A DNA stretch of 64,000 nucleotides. Origin: Desulfonauticus sp. (lineage in GTDB: Bacteria > Desulfobacterota > Desulfovibrionia > Desulfovibrionales > Desulfonatronovibrionaceae). Below are positions 8,315 to 16,671 of this stretch, one piece after another (within the stretch, counting starts at the first letter, position 1; the number at the start of each line of letters is the position of its first letter). A program made the translations under genes and the position numbers. The notes beneath the pieces are model-generated. The model was not told where the DNA came from, made no database searches, and was given only the letters and a program-made list of their open reading frames with translations. The stretch lies in assembly GCA_030950395.1 (NCBI GenBank), contig JAUZRP010000050.1:1-64000 (forward strand), in the 5' to 3' direction.

Positions 8315-9076
8315 ATGGATCTTGCTACCATAATAGGGATAGTAATTTCTTTTGGCCTGGTTGCTGGAGCTATTGTTACGGGTGGCAGCCCTATGATCTT
8401 TGTCAATATCCCCTCAATGCTTATTGTTTTGGGTGGGACTATTGGAGCGACACTGGTAAATTATCCCTTAGGGCATGTGCTTGGGGTTATAAGTGTTATG
8501 AAAAAAACATTTTCGGCAAAAATAGAAAACCCAGCCCAGATAATAGAAAAATTTATTGATTATGCCAACAGGGCCAGACGAGAAGGCATACTTGCTTTAG
8601 AGCCTGTTATTAAAGATGCCCAGGATCCATTTCTCAAAAAAGGCCTGCAACTCACAGTAGATGGCATGGAACCCCAAATTATTCAAGAAATCTTAGAAAC
8701 TGAAATATCTTATATGGAAGAAAGACATGAGTTAGGAGCAGAAATATTGACCATTATGGGAGCATTTGCCCCTGCCATGGGCATGATAGGCACTGTTATT
8801 GGACTGGTGCAGATGCTCCAAAACATGAGCGATCCCAGCAGTATCGGTCCTTCTATGGCTGTTGCTTTGATTACCACTTTTTATGGAGCAGTACTTTCCA
8901 ATTTAATCTTTAATCCCATGGCGGGAAAATTAAAAACCAGAAGTAAGGAAGAACGCTTAATAAAAGAAATGATCCTGGAAGGTATTTTATCCCTGTCCAA
9001 AGGGGAAAACCCTAGAATAGTAGAGGACAAACTAAATAGTTTTATTCCTCCAAAACTACGTAAACAGTCAGAATAA
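8315..9076 (+). CDS. motA: flagellar motor stator protein MotA
   Basis: MotA forms, with MotB, the inner-membrane ion channel that drives flagellar rotation. The 253-residue protein has two N-terminal membrane helices (about 5-25 and 30-50), a cytoplasmic loop with EPVIKDAQDPF and EERHELG-like charged segments that contact FliG, and two C-terminal helices with the conserved AFAPAMGMIGTVIGLVQML and ITTFYGAVLSNLIF stretches. AAAGGGGAATCT precedes the ATG. The stop TAA overlaps the motB ATG by one base, so the two are translationally coupled. Confidence 0.95.
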   Translation: MDLATIIGIVISFGLVAGAIVTGGSPMIFVNIPSMLIVLGGTIGATLVNYPLGHVLGVISVMKKTFSAKIENPAQIIEKFIDYANRARREGILALEPVIKDAQDPFLKKGLQLTVDGMEPQIIQEILETEISYMEERHELGAEILTIMGAFAPAMGMIGTVIGLVQMLQNMSDPSSIGPSMAVALITTFYGAVLSNLIFNPMAGKLKTRSKEERLIKEMILEGILSLSKGENPRIVEDKLNSFIPPKLRKQSE

Positions 9077-9909
9077 TGGCCAAAAAAGAAAAAGTAGAAC
9101 AAGAAGAAGAAGGTATCCCTGCCTGGCTGGTTACCTTTTCAGATATGATGACGTTATTGTTAACCTTTTTTGTACTTCTGCTTTCTATGGCTTCTCTAAA
9201 AGATGAACAAAAGGTAAAACGAGCCATAGGCTCTCTAGCTGGCTCTTTTGGCCTTGGTCCCACAGGGATCGTCCCCTTTGAAGAACCCCACGGTAAAGTT
9301 GGAGCAGAACCAGGCCCTCTGGAAGATGTAAAAGACTTTCAAAGCCTCAAACCAATGCTCTGGGATGAGAAAAAATGGGATATTGACTTAATGTCAAATA
9401 AGTTTATCCAAATTTTAGAATTAGGGCCAGAGGTATTGTTTAGCCCAGGGAGTTCTAAATTAACCCAACAAGGCAAGCTGCTTTTGGCTAAATTGGTACC
9501 AATCTTAAAAAAAATAAAATATCCGATAGAGTTAAGAGGACATACGGCAAGTCTAAGAGATGAATTTGGTCCAGATTATATGCTGCAACAACAAAAATCT
9601 AAATTGGATCTATCCTGGAAACTATCTTTAGCCAGGACGTTAGCTGTCTATCGTTTTTTTTTAGACGCGGGAGTAAAACCCGAAAAAATACGTCTGGAAG
9701 CCTTTGGACGGTTTAGACCACGCTATGCTAACACCACAAGCAAAGGACGACAAAGAAATCGTCGCGTAGAGCTAGTGTTAGATAAACGTATCTCTTCCTG
9801 GGCAGTGCAAGAAATAATAAAATTTAAAGTAAAAACAAAAATAAAACGCGATAAATTCATCTATAAAGACTTTATTTTTGACCTAAACGGTACTAGTTTA
9901 GAAAAATAA
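9076..9909 (+). CDS. motB: MotB-like stator protein with OmpA domain (first of two)
   Basis: A 277-residue B-subunit follows motA with a 1-base overlap. The short cytoplasmic N-terminus leads into one membrane helix with the channel aspartate, TFSDMMTLLLTFFVLLLSM. A periplasmic linker follows, then an OmpA/MotB peptidoglycan-binding domain from about residue 130 with ELRGHT, SLARTLAVYRFF and KGRQRNRRVEL. It anchors the stator to the wall and supplies the ion-binding residue. A second B-type gene follows directly, so this is one of two candidates to pair with the single MotA. Confidence 0.9.
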   Translation: MAKKEKVEQEEEGIPAWLVTFSDMMTLLLTFFVLLLSMASLKDEQKVKRAIGSLAGSFGLGPTGIVPFEEPHGKVGAEPGPLEDVKDFQSLKPMLWDEKKWDIDLMSNKFIQILELGPEVLFSPGSSKLTQQGKLLLAKLVPILKKIKYPIELRGHTASLRDEFGPDYMLQQQKSKLDLSWKLSLARTLAVYRFFLDAGVKPEKIRLEAFGRFRPRYANTTSKGRQRNRRVELVLDKRISSWAVQEIIKFKVKTKIKRDKFIYKDFIFDLNGTSLEK

Positions 9910-10638
9910 ATGGCCAAAAAAAAGAAAAAAAAAGGTGGTGGACCACCAAAAGATGGATGGTTGGTTACTTTTTCTGACCTGGTTACCCTGCTGTTAACTT
10001 TTTTTGTTTTACTTTTATCCATGTCCTCTTTGGATAAAAGTGTTATCAAAGATATGGTTTCTGTTTTTCAGCAGGGCACAGGCTTTTTAGGGGCATCCTC
10101 GCGAGTAAAAGTAGAAGATAGATTTAAAATCGTACGAGATATTTTGCAAAAACCCTGGCAAATTTATGAAAAAAAACAAAGAATTATTGATTTGCTGTTT
10201 CCAGACGAAGCTTTGTCCCCTGATCTGAGTAAAAGTACCTTAGCAAAAAACTTAGAAATACTAAGAAGACCAGAAGGAGTGGCTATTGTCTTAAATAATG
10301 GCATACTGTTTGCTTCAGGACAATATAAACTAAAACCTGAGGTAAAACCGGTTTTAAATCAACTAGCCCAATTAATTGCCATCTGGCCAGCTCCGGTAAA
10401 CATTGCAGGTTATACGGATAACACTAGAGGCAGAAAAATGGACAACTACACCTTATCTTCTCTGAGAGCTTTGTCAGTTTTAGAATATTTTAGAGAGCAA
10501 CACATTGAGGCCAAAAGATTTTCTGTATCTGCTTATGGGCCAAACTTCCCTATAGCTTCTAACAAAACTCCTGAGGGAAGAAAGAGAAACAGACGGGTGG
10601 AGATATTATTTAAATTAACCGGATATCATTATTTGTAA
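9910..10638 (+). CDS. second MotB-like stator protein with OmpA domain
   Basis: This gene starts at the base after the stop of the first motB-like gene. The 242-residue product has a Lys-rich start, a membrane helix with the channel-type aspartate (TFSDLVTLLLTFFVLLLSM), and an OmpA-like domain ending in NIAGYTD, LSSLRALSVLEYFRE and GRKRNRRVEI. The two B subunits share the membrane helix almost residue for residue but differ in the linker. Both keep the aspartate, so both could conduct. They may form mixed stators or be used under different conditions. The stop codon overlaps a heptamer repeat tract. Confidence 0.88.
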   Translation: MAKKKKKKGGGPPKDGWLVTFSDLVTLLLTFFVLLLSMSSLDKSVIKDMVSVFQQGTGFLGASSRVKVEDRFKIVRDILQKPWQIYEKKQRIIDLLFPDEALSPDLSKSTLAKNLEILRRPEGVAIVLNNGILFASGQYKLKPEVKPVLNQLAQLIAIWPAPVNIAGYTDNTRGRKMDNYTLSSLRALSVLEYFREQHIEAKRFSVSAYGPNFPIASNKTPEGRKRNRRVEILFKLTGYHYL

Positions 10639-10670
10639 TTGATGATTAGGCTATAGGCTATGAACTATGG
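10636..10670 (+). repeat. 7-bp tandem repeat tract starting at the second motB stop
   Basis: From the TAA stop the plus strand reads TAATTGA, TGATTAG, GCTATAG, GCTATGA, ACTATGG, a 7-bp period with drift in unit sequence. It belongs to the same family as the tracts at cvpA, thyX, lepA and the CgeB-like gene, though more diverged. Confidence 0.5.
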
Positions 10671-10750
10671 GAGGTTGTAAAGGTTTGATGCGGGTGAACT
10701 GTGAACAGTTTTGTGATTAGTGGAGGTGTTGCTTAAATTAGGAGGACAAA

Positions 10751-10780
10751 ATGGACCTGCATCAAAAATCACACTTTTAA
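10751..10780 (+). CDS. 9-codon leader-type ORF upstream of fliL
   Basis: A strong Shine-Dalgarno sequence, TTAGGAGGACAAA, leads to ATG 10751 and a nine-codon frame (MDLHQKSHF) ending with TAA at 10778-10780, 25 bp before the fliL ATG. Such a good ribosome site on so short a frame could be a leader peptide or the remains of a deleted gene. There is no other evidence for function. Confidence 0.25.
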   Translation: MDLHQKSHF

Positions 10781-10805
10781 ATAACAACAAATTTGAGGGG
10801 TCAAT

Positions 10806-11348
10806 ATGGCTAAGAAAAAAAAAGAAAAAGAAGAAACTGAAGAAAAAGAAGAAAAAAAAGGCGGAAAATTAAAATGGATCATTATTATTTTTGTCTTGCT
10901 GGGACTGTTAGGGGGAGGTGGTTTTTTTGCCTACAAAAAATTTTTCGCTCCTAAAAAAAAGGAAGAGGTGCAGCAACAAACTGAAGAAGCACAACAACCA
11001 GAGGAGAAAAAAACAGATGACAAACAAGCAGAACAACAAGTTGGCCCAACAGAAATATATACTCTGCCAACTCTCATCGTAAATCTAGCCGATCCTCTGG
11101 GCAGAAGATACTTAAAAATCAGTATGGACGTGGAATTGCAAAATAAAAAAGTCGTAGCAGAATTAGAAAAAAAATTGCCTCAAATTAAAGACTCTCTTAT
11201 AATGCTGTTAACAAGCAAAACCTTTTCTGATATTAGCACCATAGAAGGCAAGTTGGAATTAAAAAACGAAATCATAGCTAGATTGACTCAAATTTTAGGT
11301 AAGGGGAAAGTTTTACAAGTATATTTTACAGAATTCGTGGTACAGTAA
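10806..11348 (+). CDS. fliL: flagellar basal body-associated protein FliL
   Basis: This is a 180-residue single-pass membrane protein that surrounds and stabilises the stator. The N-terminus is strongly charged (Lys/Glu run, residues 1-22), the membrane helix is WIIIIFVLLGLLGGGGFFAY, and a Glu/Gln/Lys-rich linker precedes the FliL fold, which holds the family features YTLPTLIVNLADP, RYLKISMDVEL and VYFTEFVVQ at the end. AGGGGTCAAT precedes the ATG. fliM follows after one base, so it leads the fliLMNOPQ run. Confidence 0.9.
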   Translation: MAKKKKEKEETEEKEEKKGGKLKWIIIIFVLLGLLGGGGFFAYKKFFAPKKKEEVQQQTEEAQQPEEKKTDDKQAEQQVGPTEIYTLPTLIVNLADPLGRRYLKISMDVELQNKKVVAELEKKLPQIKDSLIMLLTSKTFSDISTIEGKLELKNEIIARLTQILGKGKVLQVYFTEFVVQ

Positions 11349-11349
11349 A

Positions 11350-12327
11350 ATGAATAAGATCTTAAGTCAGGACGAAGTAGATGCCCTTTTAAGAGGCCTT
11401 ACGGGCGGAGAAATAGAAACAGAAACAGAGGTAGAAGAAGACGACTCTGGCATAGTGCCCTTTGATCTGTCCAATCAGGACCGAATCATCCGTGGCCGTA
11501 TGCCTGTTATGGAAATAATAAACGATCGCTTTGCCCGCCTCGCGAGCAATGCCCTGGCCAATGCGATGCGCAAAAGGGTTGATGTAAATCCTGTTTCCAT
11601 AGACATGAGCAAATTTGGCGACTTTATGCGTTCTTTACCTGTACCCACCAGTATCAATATTTTCAAAATAGACCCCCTGCGGGGAAATGCCATTCTGGTT
11701 ATAGATACCCGCTTGGTATTTGCCCTTGTAGAAAACTTTTTTGGCGGATCAGGTAGTCAGCCCAAAGTAGAAGGGCGTGACTTTACTCCTATAGAGCAGG
11801 CTATTATTAAAAAAGTGGTCAAAATCTTGCTTCAGAACATGGAGGCCTCGTGGCAACCTGTCCACGAAGTAAAAATAGAATATGTTCGCTCTGAAATAAA
11901 TCCTCAGTTTGCAGCCATCGTTCCTCCAAGTGATGTGGTGGTGGTCATTAGTTTTGAAGTGGAACTGGACAATGCCATTGGCTCTATAGTTATCTGTTTG
12001 CCCTATGCCACTATAGAACCTATCCGTTCCAAGCTTTACGCGGCCTATCAATCAGAACGCTTAGAAGTGGATCATGCCTGGATCTCGCGTTTTAAAGAAC
12101 GCTTAATGGAAGTTCCCGTTGACATAGAAGTCATCTTGGGCAGGACCAAGATAACAGGCCGACAACTACTAAATCTGGAAATAGGGGATATTTTGTTGTT
12201 AGATACAGACGAGGGAGACTTATTGCCTGCTTATGTACAAAAGGTTTTAAAATTTCACGGGTTGCCAGGTTATGTAAAGGGAAACAAAGCCTTTCAAATA
12301 ATAAAAGAAGAAGAACTTCACTTCTAG
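11350..12327 (+). CDS. fliM: flagellar motor switch protein FliM
   Basis: FliM is the C-ring protein that receives CheY-P and sets rotation direction. The 325-residue sequence starts with the CheY-binding EIDALL-type motif (LSQDEVDALLRG), continues with the CheC-like middle domain (VPTSINIFKIDPLRGNAILVID, FFGGSG near residue 130) and ends in the SpoA/FliN-like domain (ITGRQLLNLEIGDIL). Length and order are typical. The start lies 1 bp after fliL and fliN follows 10 bp downstream. Confidence 0.95.
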   Translation: MNKILSQDEVDALLRGLTGGEIETETEVEEDDSGIVPFDLSNQDRIIRGRMPVMEIINDRFARLASNALANAMRKRVDVNPVSIDMSKFGDFMRSLPVPTSINIFKIDPLRGNAILVIDTRLVFALVENFFGGSGSQPKVEGRDFTPIEQAIIKKVVKILLQNMEASWQPVHEVKIEYVRSEINPQFAAIVPPSDVVVVISFEVELDNAIGSIVICLPYATIEPIRSKLYAAYQSERLEVDHAWISRFKERLMEVPVDIEVILGRTKITGRQLLNLEIGDILLLDTDEGDLLPAYVQKVLKFHGLPGYVKGNKAFQIIKEEELHF

Positions 12328-12337
12328 GAGTAAAAAA

Positions 12338-12919
12338 ATGGCTGAAGATCAGGAAAAATTAGCAGAAGAATGGGCCAAGGCTTTAGAAGAAGGCACAGAC
12401 GATTTATTAGAAGAACAAAACGCTCAAGAAACTCAAGGCAAGCAAGAAGATGCCCAAACTCTAGCCGAAAACGCTGAGAAAGCAACTGCTCAGGATGATG
12501 AAGCTCTGGCTGACGAATGGGCCAAAGCTCTGGCAGCAGAAGAAGCCAAAAAAGTAGAAAAAGAAAAAAAACAACAAACCCTGGCTGCAGAAACTAAAAC
12601 TGCCCAATTTAAAGATTTAACAGAAGAAGCCAAAAAGGCTGCTAATTCCGGAGAACTGAAAAGAGATTTAGAATTTATTCTAGACATACCTCTTACTGTG
12701 ACCGCTCAACTGGGCAGTACTCAACTTTTAATTAACGAATTATTGCAACTTGGCCAGGGGTCTGTTATTGAGTTAAACAAACTGGCTGGCGAACCATTGG
12801 AAATTCTGGTCAATGGAAAGCTAGTGGCCAGAGGTGAAGCAGTTGTTATTAACGAAAAGTTTGGAGTAAGATTAACAGACATTATAAGCCCCATAGAAAG
12901 GATCAAACAGCTTGGTTAA
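12338..12919 (+). CDS. fliN: flagellar motor switch protein FliN with extended N-terminus
   Basis: The C-terminal ~85 residues form the SpoA domain of FliN (LDIPLTVTAQLG, LLQLGQGSVIELNKLAGEP, NEKFGVRLTDIISPIERI). At 193 residues it is longer than E. coli FliN because of a Glu/Ala/Lys-rich N-terminal region of about 105 residues. That region holds the FliN N-terminal motif twice: LAEEWAKAL near residue 8 and LADEWAKAL near 56. FliN forms the base of the C ring and binds FliH for export. fliO overlaps the 3' end by 8 bases. Confidence 0.93.
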   Translation: MAEDQEKLAEEWAKALEEGTDDLLEEQNAQETQGKQEDAQTLAENAEKATAQDDEALADEWAKALAAEEAKKVEKEKKQQTLAAETKTAQFKDLTEEAKKAANSGELKRDLEFILDIPLTVTAQLGSTQLLINELLQLGQGSVIELNKLAGEPLEILVNGKLVARGEAVVINEKFGVRLTDIISPIERIKQLG

Positions 12920-13268
12920 CTCTACCCTAACCTCCACTCCTCAAGTAAGTTTAGGGGTTGCCACCCTAAAAATGATAGGCTCTTTATTGCTAATTTTAGG
13001 CCTTATTGGCCTTATATACTATCTACTACGTCGCTTTGCTCCCCAAAATCTATTAAAACCCTCAGGCAATGAAGATTTAAAAATAATATCCACCCTTCCC
13101 TGTGGTCCTAAAAAATCCCTTTTATTGGTCCAATTTTTGAATAAAAAACTTCTGATTGGAATTACTGAAAACAACATTACGTGTTTAAGTGAGGTGAATT
13201 TGGACCATGAAGGGAAGCAAGACTTTTCTAAAATTCTTGGAGAAGAAAAAAAACATACTTCTTCTTAG
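12912..13268 (+). CDS. fliO: flagellar export apparatus protein FliO
   Basis: This is a 118-residue protein with one membrane helix (LKMIGSLLLILGLIGLIYYLL, about 19-41) followed by a cytoplasmic domain with the FliO features IISTLPCGPKKSLLLVQFLNKKLLIGIT. FliO helps assemble FliP in the export gate. The start is a TTG at 12912 overlapping the end of fliN; AGGA lies about 10 bases upstream. Its 3' end overlaps fliP by 62 bases in another frame. Sequence conservation in this family is low, so the position between fliN and fliP is an important part of the call. Confidence 0.85.
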   Translation: MVNSTLTSTPQVSLGVATLKMIGSLLLILGLIGLIYYLLRRFAPQNLLKPSGNEDLKIISTLPCGPKKSLLLVQFLNKKLLIGITENNITCLSEVNLDHEGKQDFSKILGEEKKHTSS

Positions 13269-13992
13269 CATAGGTATTATTTTGTTTCTTCCTAGCCTCG
13301 TGGCAGCCGAGCCAACCTTTCCTTCTCTTACCTTAAAACTTGCAGCAGGACAAAGCACTCCCGAAAAGGTCTCTGTTTTACTAGAAATTCTATTTCTCTT
13401 AACAGTCTTATCTATAGCTCCTGCCATTATTTTGACAATTACCTCTTTTACTCGGATCATCATCGTCTTCTCTTTTTTAAGACATGCTCTTGGCACTCAA
13501 CAGATGCCACCGAATCAGGTGCTTATTGCTTTGGCCATATTTATGACAGCAGTTATTATGGCCCCTGTGGGTAAACAAATCAATGACAACGCTCTTCAAC
13601 CTTATCTAAACGAAGACATAGGTTATAAAGAAGCCTTAAAAAGGGCAGAGCAACCTATCCGAGAATTCTTATTTAAACATACAAGAGAAAAAGACCTTTC
13701 CATATTTTATTCTATTTCTGGTTTAAAAAGGCCCAAAACCACAAAAGATGTTCCCACCCTTATCTTGTTACCTGCCTATATCATAAGTGAATTAAAAACA
13801 GGTTTTGAAATAGGATTTTTTCTTTACATACCATTTTTAATTATCGACATGGTGGTAGCCAGTATTTTACTTTCTATGGGCATGATGATGTTGCCTCCTG
13901 TTATGATTTCTCTGCCCTTTAAAATTTTACTCTTTGTCATGGTGGATGGTTGGAATCTATTAGTTGGCTCTCTGGTAAATAGTTTTCATTAG
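13207..13992 (+). CDS. fliP: flagellar export apparatus protein FliP
   Basis: FliP is a core component of the flagellar type III export gate. The 261-residue protein starts with a cleavable signal-like segment (NILLLSIGIILFLPSLVAAEP) and then carries the family signatures: TSFTRIIIVFSFLRHALGTQQ-MPPNQVL, YIISELKTGFEIGFFLYIPF and DMVVASILLSMGMMMLPPVM. The ATG at 13207 lies inside fliO; the signal sequence supports this start. fliQ follows after 47 bp. Confidence 0.95.
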   Translation: MKGSKTFLKFLEKKKNILLLSIGIILFLPSLVAAEPTFPSLTLKLAAGQSTPEKVSVLLEILFLLTVLSIAPAIILTITSFTRIIIVFSFLRHALGTQQMPPNQVLIALAIFMTAVIMAPVGKQINDNALQPYLNEDIGYKEALKRAEQPIREFLFKHTREKDLSIFYSISGLKRPKTTKDVPTLILLPAYIISELKTGFEIGFFLYIPFLIIDMVVASILLSMGMMMLPPVMISLPFKILLFVMVDGWNLLVGSLVNSFH

Positions 13993-14039
13993 CTAGGTTA
14001 TTTTTTACGATCAAAAATCAAGCTCTAAGGAGGATATAG

Positions 14040-14309
14040 ATGACTACCCAATTTGTTGTAGGTTTTGCGAGACAGGCCATGGAATTAACACTACTTATTT
14101 CTATGCCTATGCTAGGAGTAGGATTGGTAGTAGGTCTGATAATCTCGGTGATCCAGGCCGCAACCCAACTCCAGGAAATGACTCTCTCCCTGATACCTAA
14201 AATAATTTCTATCTTCATAGTGTTATTAATCGCCTTTCCCTGGATGATGGATAAAATGATAACCTTTACCAGAAATTTACTTTTAAATTTACCCAATTAC
14301 ATTCGCTAA
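14040..14309 (+). CDS. fliQ: flagellar export apparatus protein FliQ
   Basis: FliQ is an 89-residue, two-helix component of the export gate. The sequence shows the family segments ALRQAMELTLLISMPML-like start, VGLIISVIQAATQLQEMTLSLIPKI and ALPWMM-like tail (AFPWMMDKM). AAGGAGG stands before the ATG. In many genomes fliR and flhB follow, but here the run of flagellar genes ends and an HD-domain gene comes next. Confidence 0.93.
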   Translation: MTTQFVVGFARQAMELTLLISMPMLGVGLVVGLIISVIQAATQLQEMTLSLIPKIISIFIVLLIAFPWMMDKMITFTRNLLLNLPNYIR

Positions 14310-14315
14310 ACAAGA

Positions 14316-14450
14316 TCAAGACAACAACATAGTAATAATTGGCAATGAGACGGAATAAAGCCATCTCGTGAGACGGAGTTCTTTCAATTTTTTAGCGTAA
14401 AAAATTTGCTTTTTTGGTTTAAGTCGGGTAAATAAGTCTGTGGTCGTCAT
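14316..14450 (-). CDS. possible 44-residue small protein
   Basis: This minus-strand frame fills most of the gap between fliQ and the HD gene. It begins at ATG 14450 with GGAGAG seven bases before it, and reads MTTTDLFTRLKPKKQIF, a basic middle and SVSLPIITMLLS before TGA. Composition and ribosome site are plausible for a small basic protein with a hydrophobic tail. Nothing identifies it, and it could be chance. Confidence 0.25.
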   Translation of the reverse strand: MTTTDLFTRLKPKKQIFYAKKLKELRLTRWLYSVSLPIITMLLS

Positions 14451-14496
14451 TTTTGTCTCTCCACGTTTCTAAATATTTCAATTTAAGAAATAAACT

Positions 14497-15750
14497 ATGC
14501 CTAAAGAATACATAAACATCCGTAAAAGCTTGTTGCAGTTTGTATTTTCTGGGTCGTTTATGAAACGCTGGAATGACAAATTGCGCCCCATGGAACTGGT
14601 TGAGGTAGAAAAACAAGCCCATAAAATGATGATTGCCTTTATTTTACTGGTGTTAAATACAAAAAATAGCTCCTTTACAGAACAAACTGCAATCAGCGAA
14701 GAAGTTATTCTAGGTGGGATTTTTGATTACTTTTATCGCCTAATTATCACAGATATTAAACCTCCCATCTTCTATAAAATAAAATCTAATCCTGCTCACT
14801 TTGAGGAATTAACTAGCTGGGTACTGGAACAAATCCACCCCAAAGTGGAAGGTCTGGGCAAAACATTCTGGCAACAACTGGAGGACTATTTTGCGCATCC
14901 CAAAGATTCCTTAAGCCACCAGATCCTAACTGCTGCCCATCTATTAGCCAGTCGCTGGGAATTTCATCTCATAAAAGGTCTCAATCACTTTGATCCTGAA
15001 ATGCAAGAAATAGAAGACTCTTTTAGCACAAGGCTAAAACAATGTTATCATCTAAAAGGGGTCCAGGAACTAACAGAAAACTCTAAAAGTAACTTAAGTC
15101 TATTTATGAACCTGTGTGGACAATTGCGCTTCCAAAAAAGATGGTCCCAGACACCGCGTATCCCTGAGACGTCTGTGTTGGGACATTTGTTTATCGTTGC
15201 TAGTTATGCTTATTTTTTTAGTCTGGCCATAGGAGCCTGTCCCAAAAGAAGACAAAACAACTTTTTTGCCGGCTTATTTCACGATATTCCAGAATTATTA
15301 ACCAGAGACATTATCTCTCCGGTAAAACAATCAGTGGATAAAATAGGAAGCCTAATTCGAGAATACGAAGAAAACGAACTGGAAAAAAAAATTTTTTCCT
15401 TATTAAAAGATAGCCAATACGCTCCCTTACTCTCAAAATTAAAATACTTTTTAGGCATTGAAGTTGGTTCTGAATTTACCTGCACCATTATAAATAACGA
15501 TGAAGTCAAAGAAGTGACCTTAAATCAACTCCAAACTAAATATAATCACGATCAATATGAACCTAAGGATGGAGAATTACTCAAAGTCTGTGATAGTCTG
15601 GCAGCTTTTATTGAGGCCTATACAGCTACTAGAAATGGAATTATGAACGAACAGCTTCAACTAGCCCAGTTTAGAATAAAAAATAAATATCAAAATTATA
15701 TTCTTGCAGATCTAGTTCATATCGGAGCTATTTTAAGCGATTTTGACTAA
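14497..15750 (+). CDS. HD-domain metal-dependent phosphohydrolase-like protein
   Basis: This 417-residue soluble protein carries an HD domain in its C-terminal half: SVLGHLFIVASYAYFF gives the first His, and FFAGLFHDIPELLTRDIISPVK gives the HD pair near residue 265. The trailing LLKVCDSLAAFIEAY supplies the final Asp typical of the fold. It resembles YfbR/HDDC2-type 5'-nucleotidases in this part. The N-terminal 200 residues are helical and not recognised. It is probably a phosphohydrolase on a nucleotide or phosphorylated metabolite. The weak ribosome site leaves the exact start open. The zinc-type importer genes follow after 26 bp. Confidence 0.8.
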   Translation: MPKEYINIRKSLLQFVFSGSFMKRWNDKLRPMELVEVEKQAHKMMIAFILLVLNTKNSSFTEQTAISEEVILGGIFDYFYRLIITDIKPPIFYKIKSNPAHFEELTSWVLEQIHPKVEGLGKTFWQQLEDYFAHPKDSLSHQILTAAHLLASRWEFHLIKGLNHFDPEMQEIEDSFSTRLKQCYHLKGVQELTENSKSNLSLFMNLCGQLRFQKRWSQTPRIPETSVLGHLFIVASYAYFFSLAIGACPKRRQNNFFAGLFHDIPELLTRDIISPVKQSVDKIGSLIREYEENELEKKIFSLLKDSQYAPLLSKLKYFLGIEVGSEFTCTIINNDEVKEVTLNQLQTKYNHDQYEPKDGELLKVCDSLAAFIEAYTATRNGIMNEQLQLAQFRIKNKYQNYILADLVHIGAILSDFD

Positions 15751-15776
15751 AAGGAAGGATCCTTGGAGGATAAAAA

Positions 15777-16655
15777 ATGAAAATCTATTTCTATTCAGGC
15801 ATTTTAATTTTAACGTGGTTTATATTATATCCTTCGTTCTGCAGAGCCAATAATATAATTGTGGTCAGTATTGAACCAGAAATTTATTTTGTGCGCTCTA
15901 TTGCCGGAAATAACATAAACGTGACAGTAATGGTTCCTAAAGGAGCAGATCCCCATACCTACGAGCCCAAACCCTTACAGATGAGAATGTTAAGCCAGGC
16001 CTGTGCTTATCTAGCAATTGGAGTAAAATTTGAACAAACCTGGCTTCCTCGTTTTCAGGAACAAAATCCTAATTTAAAAATTTTTCATCTAGATCAAGGC
16101 ATAAAAAAATACCCCATGGAAGAACAGGTGTTTTATCCCGGCCCTATCAAACCCCATAAAAATGAATTTCTTGATCCACATATCTGGTTAGGAGTGGATG
16201 AAGCCAAACTTATCGCTAAAAATACTTACGAGGCCTTGTCCAAAACCTTTCCTGACCAAAAACAGCTTTTTAAAAAACGCCTAAATCAATTGCTTAGTCA
16301 TTTAACTACATTAAAAAAAACAATAGCCAGGCGTTTGGCCCGTCTTAAAAATAGAAATTTTTTGGTGTTTCATCCTGCCTGGGGATATTTTGCCCGGTGC
16401 TTTGGCTTGCGACAAATAGCTATACAAATACGAGGAAGAGAACCCAGTGCCAAAGACATGGCCTGGATCGTTCAGGTAATTAAGCAACATAAAATACCTA
16501 TACTATTTATTCAACCTCAATTCTCCCCCAAAAAGGCTCAGGTAATAGCAAAACAATTAGGTATAAAAGTTATGCTAGCTGATCCTTTAAGTAGAGAATG
16601 GGAAAAAAATATCTTGCATTTAGTGGATAACTTGCTTTTGGCCAATACCAATTAA
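15777..16655 (+). CDS. znuA: metal ABC transporter substrate-binding protein (ZnuA-like)
   Basis: This 292-residue periplasmic binding protein is of the cluster 9 (zinc/manganese) family. A signal peptide covers about residues 1-24 and ends in CRA. Metal ligands are visible in the expected order: His in DPHTYEPKP, His in DPHIWLG, His in FHPAWGYFA, and a final acidic site in ADPLSREW. The loop RGREPSAKDM is the family hallmark. No long His-rich loop is present, so zinc versus manganese is not decided by sequence; zinc is slightly favoured. The ATPase and permease follow at 16 and 8 bp spacing, forming one operon. I see no clear Zur box. Confidence 0.88.
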   Translation: MKIYFYSGILILTWFILYPSFCRANNIIVVSIEPEIYFVRSIAGNNINVTVMVPKGADPHTYEPKPLQMRMLSQACAYLAIGVKFEQTWLPRFQEQNPNLKIFHLDQGIKKYPMEEQVFYPGPIKPHKNEFLDPHIWLGVDEAKLIAKNTYEALSKTFPDQKQLFKKRLNQLLSHLTTLKKTIARRLARLKNRNFLVFHPAWGYFARCFGLRQIAIQIRGREPSAKDMAWIVQVIKQHKIPILFIQPQFSPKKAQVIAKQLGIKVMLADPLSREWEKNILHLVDNLLLANTN

Positions 16656-16671
16656 CTCCAAAAATAAAATT

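Noticed and set aside
15751-15776. Zur operator before the zinc-type importer
   Set aside because: No palindrome resembling a Zur box was found in the short gap or in the end of the preceding gene.
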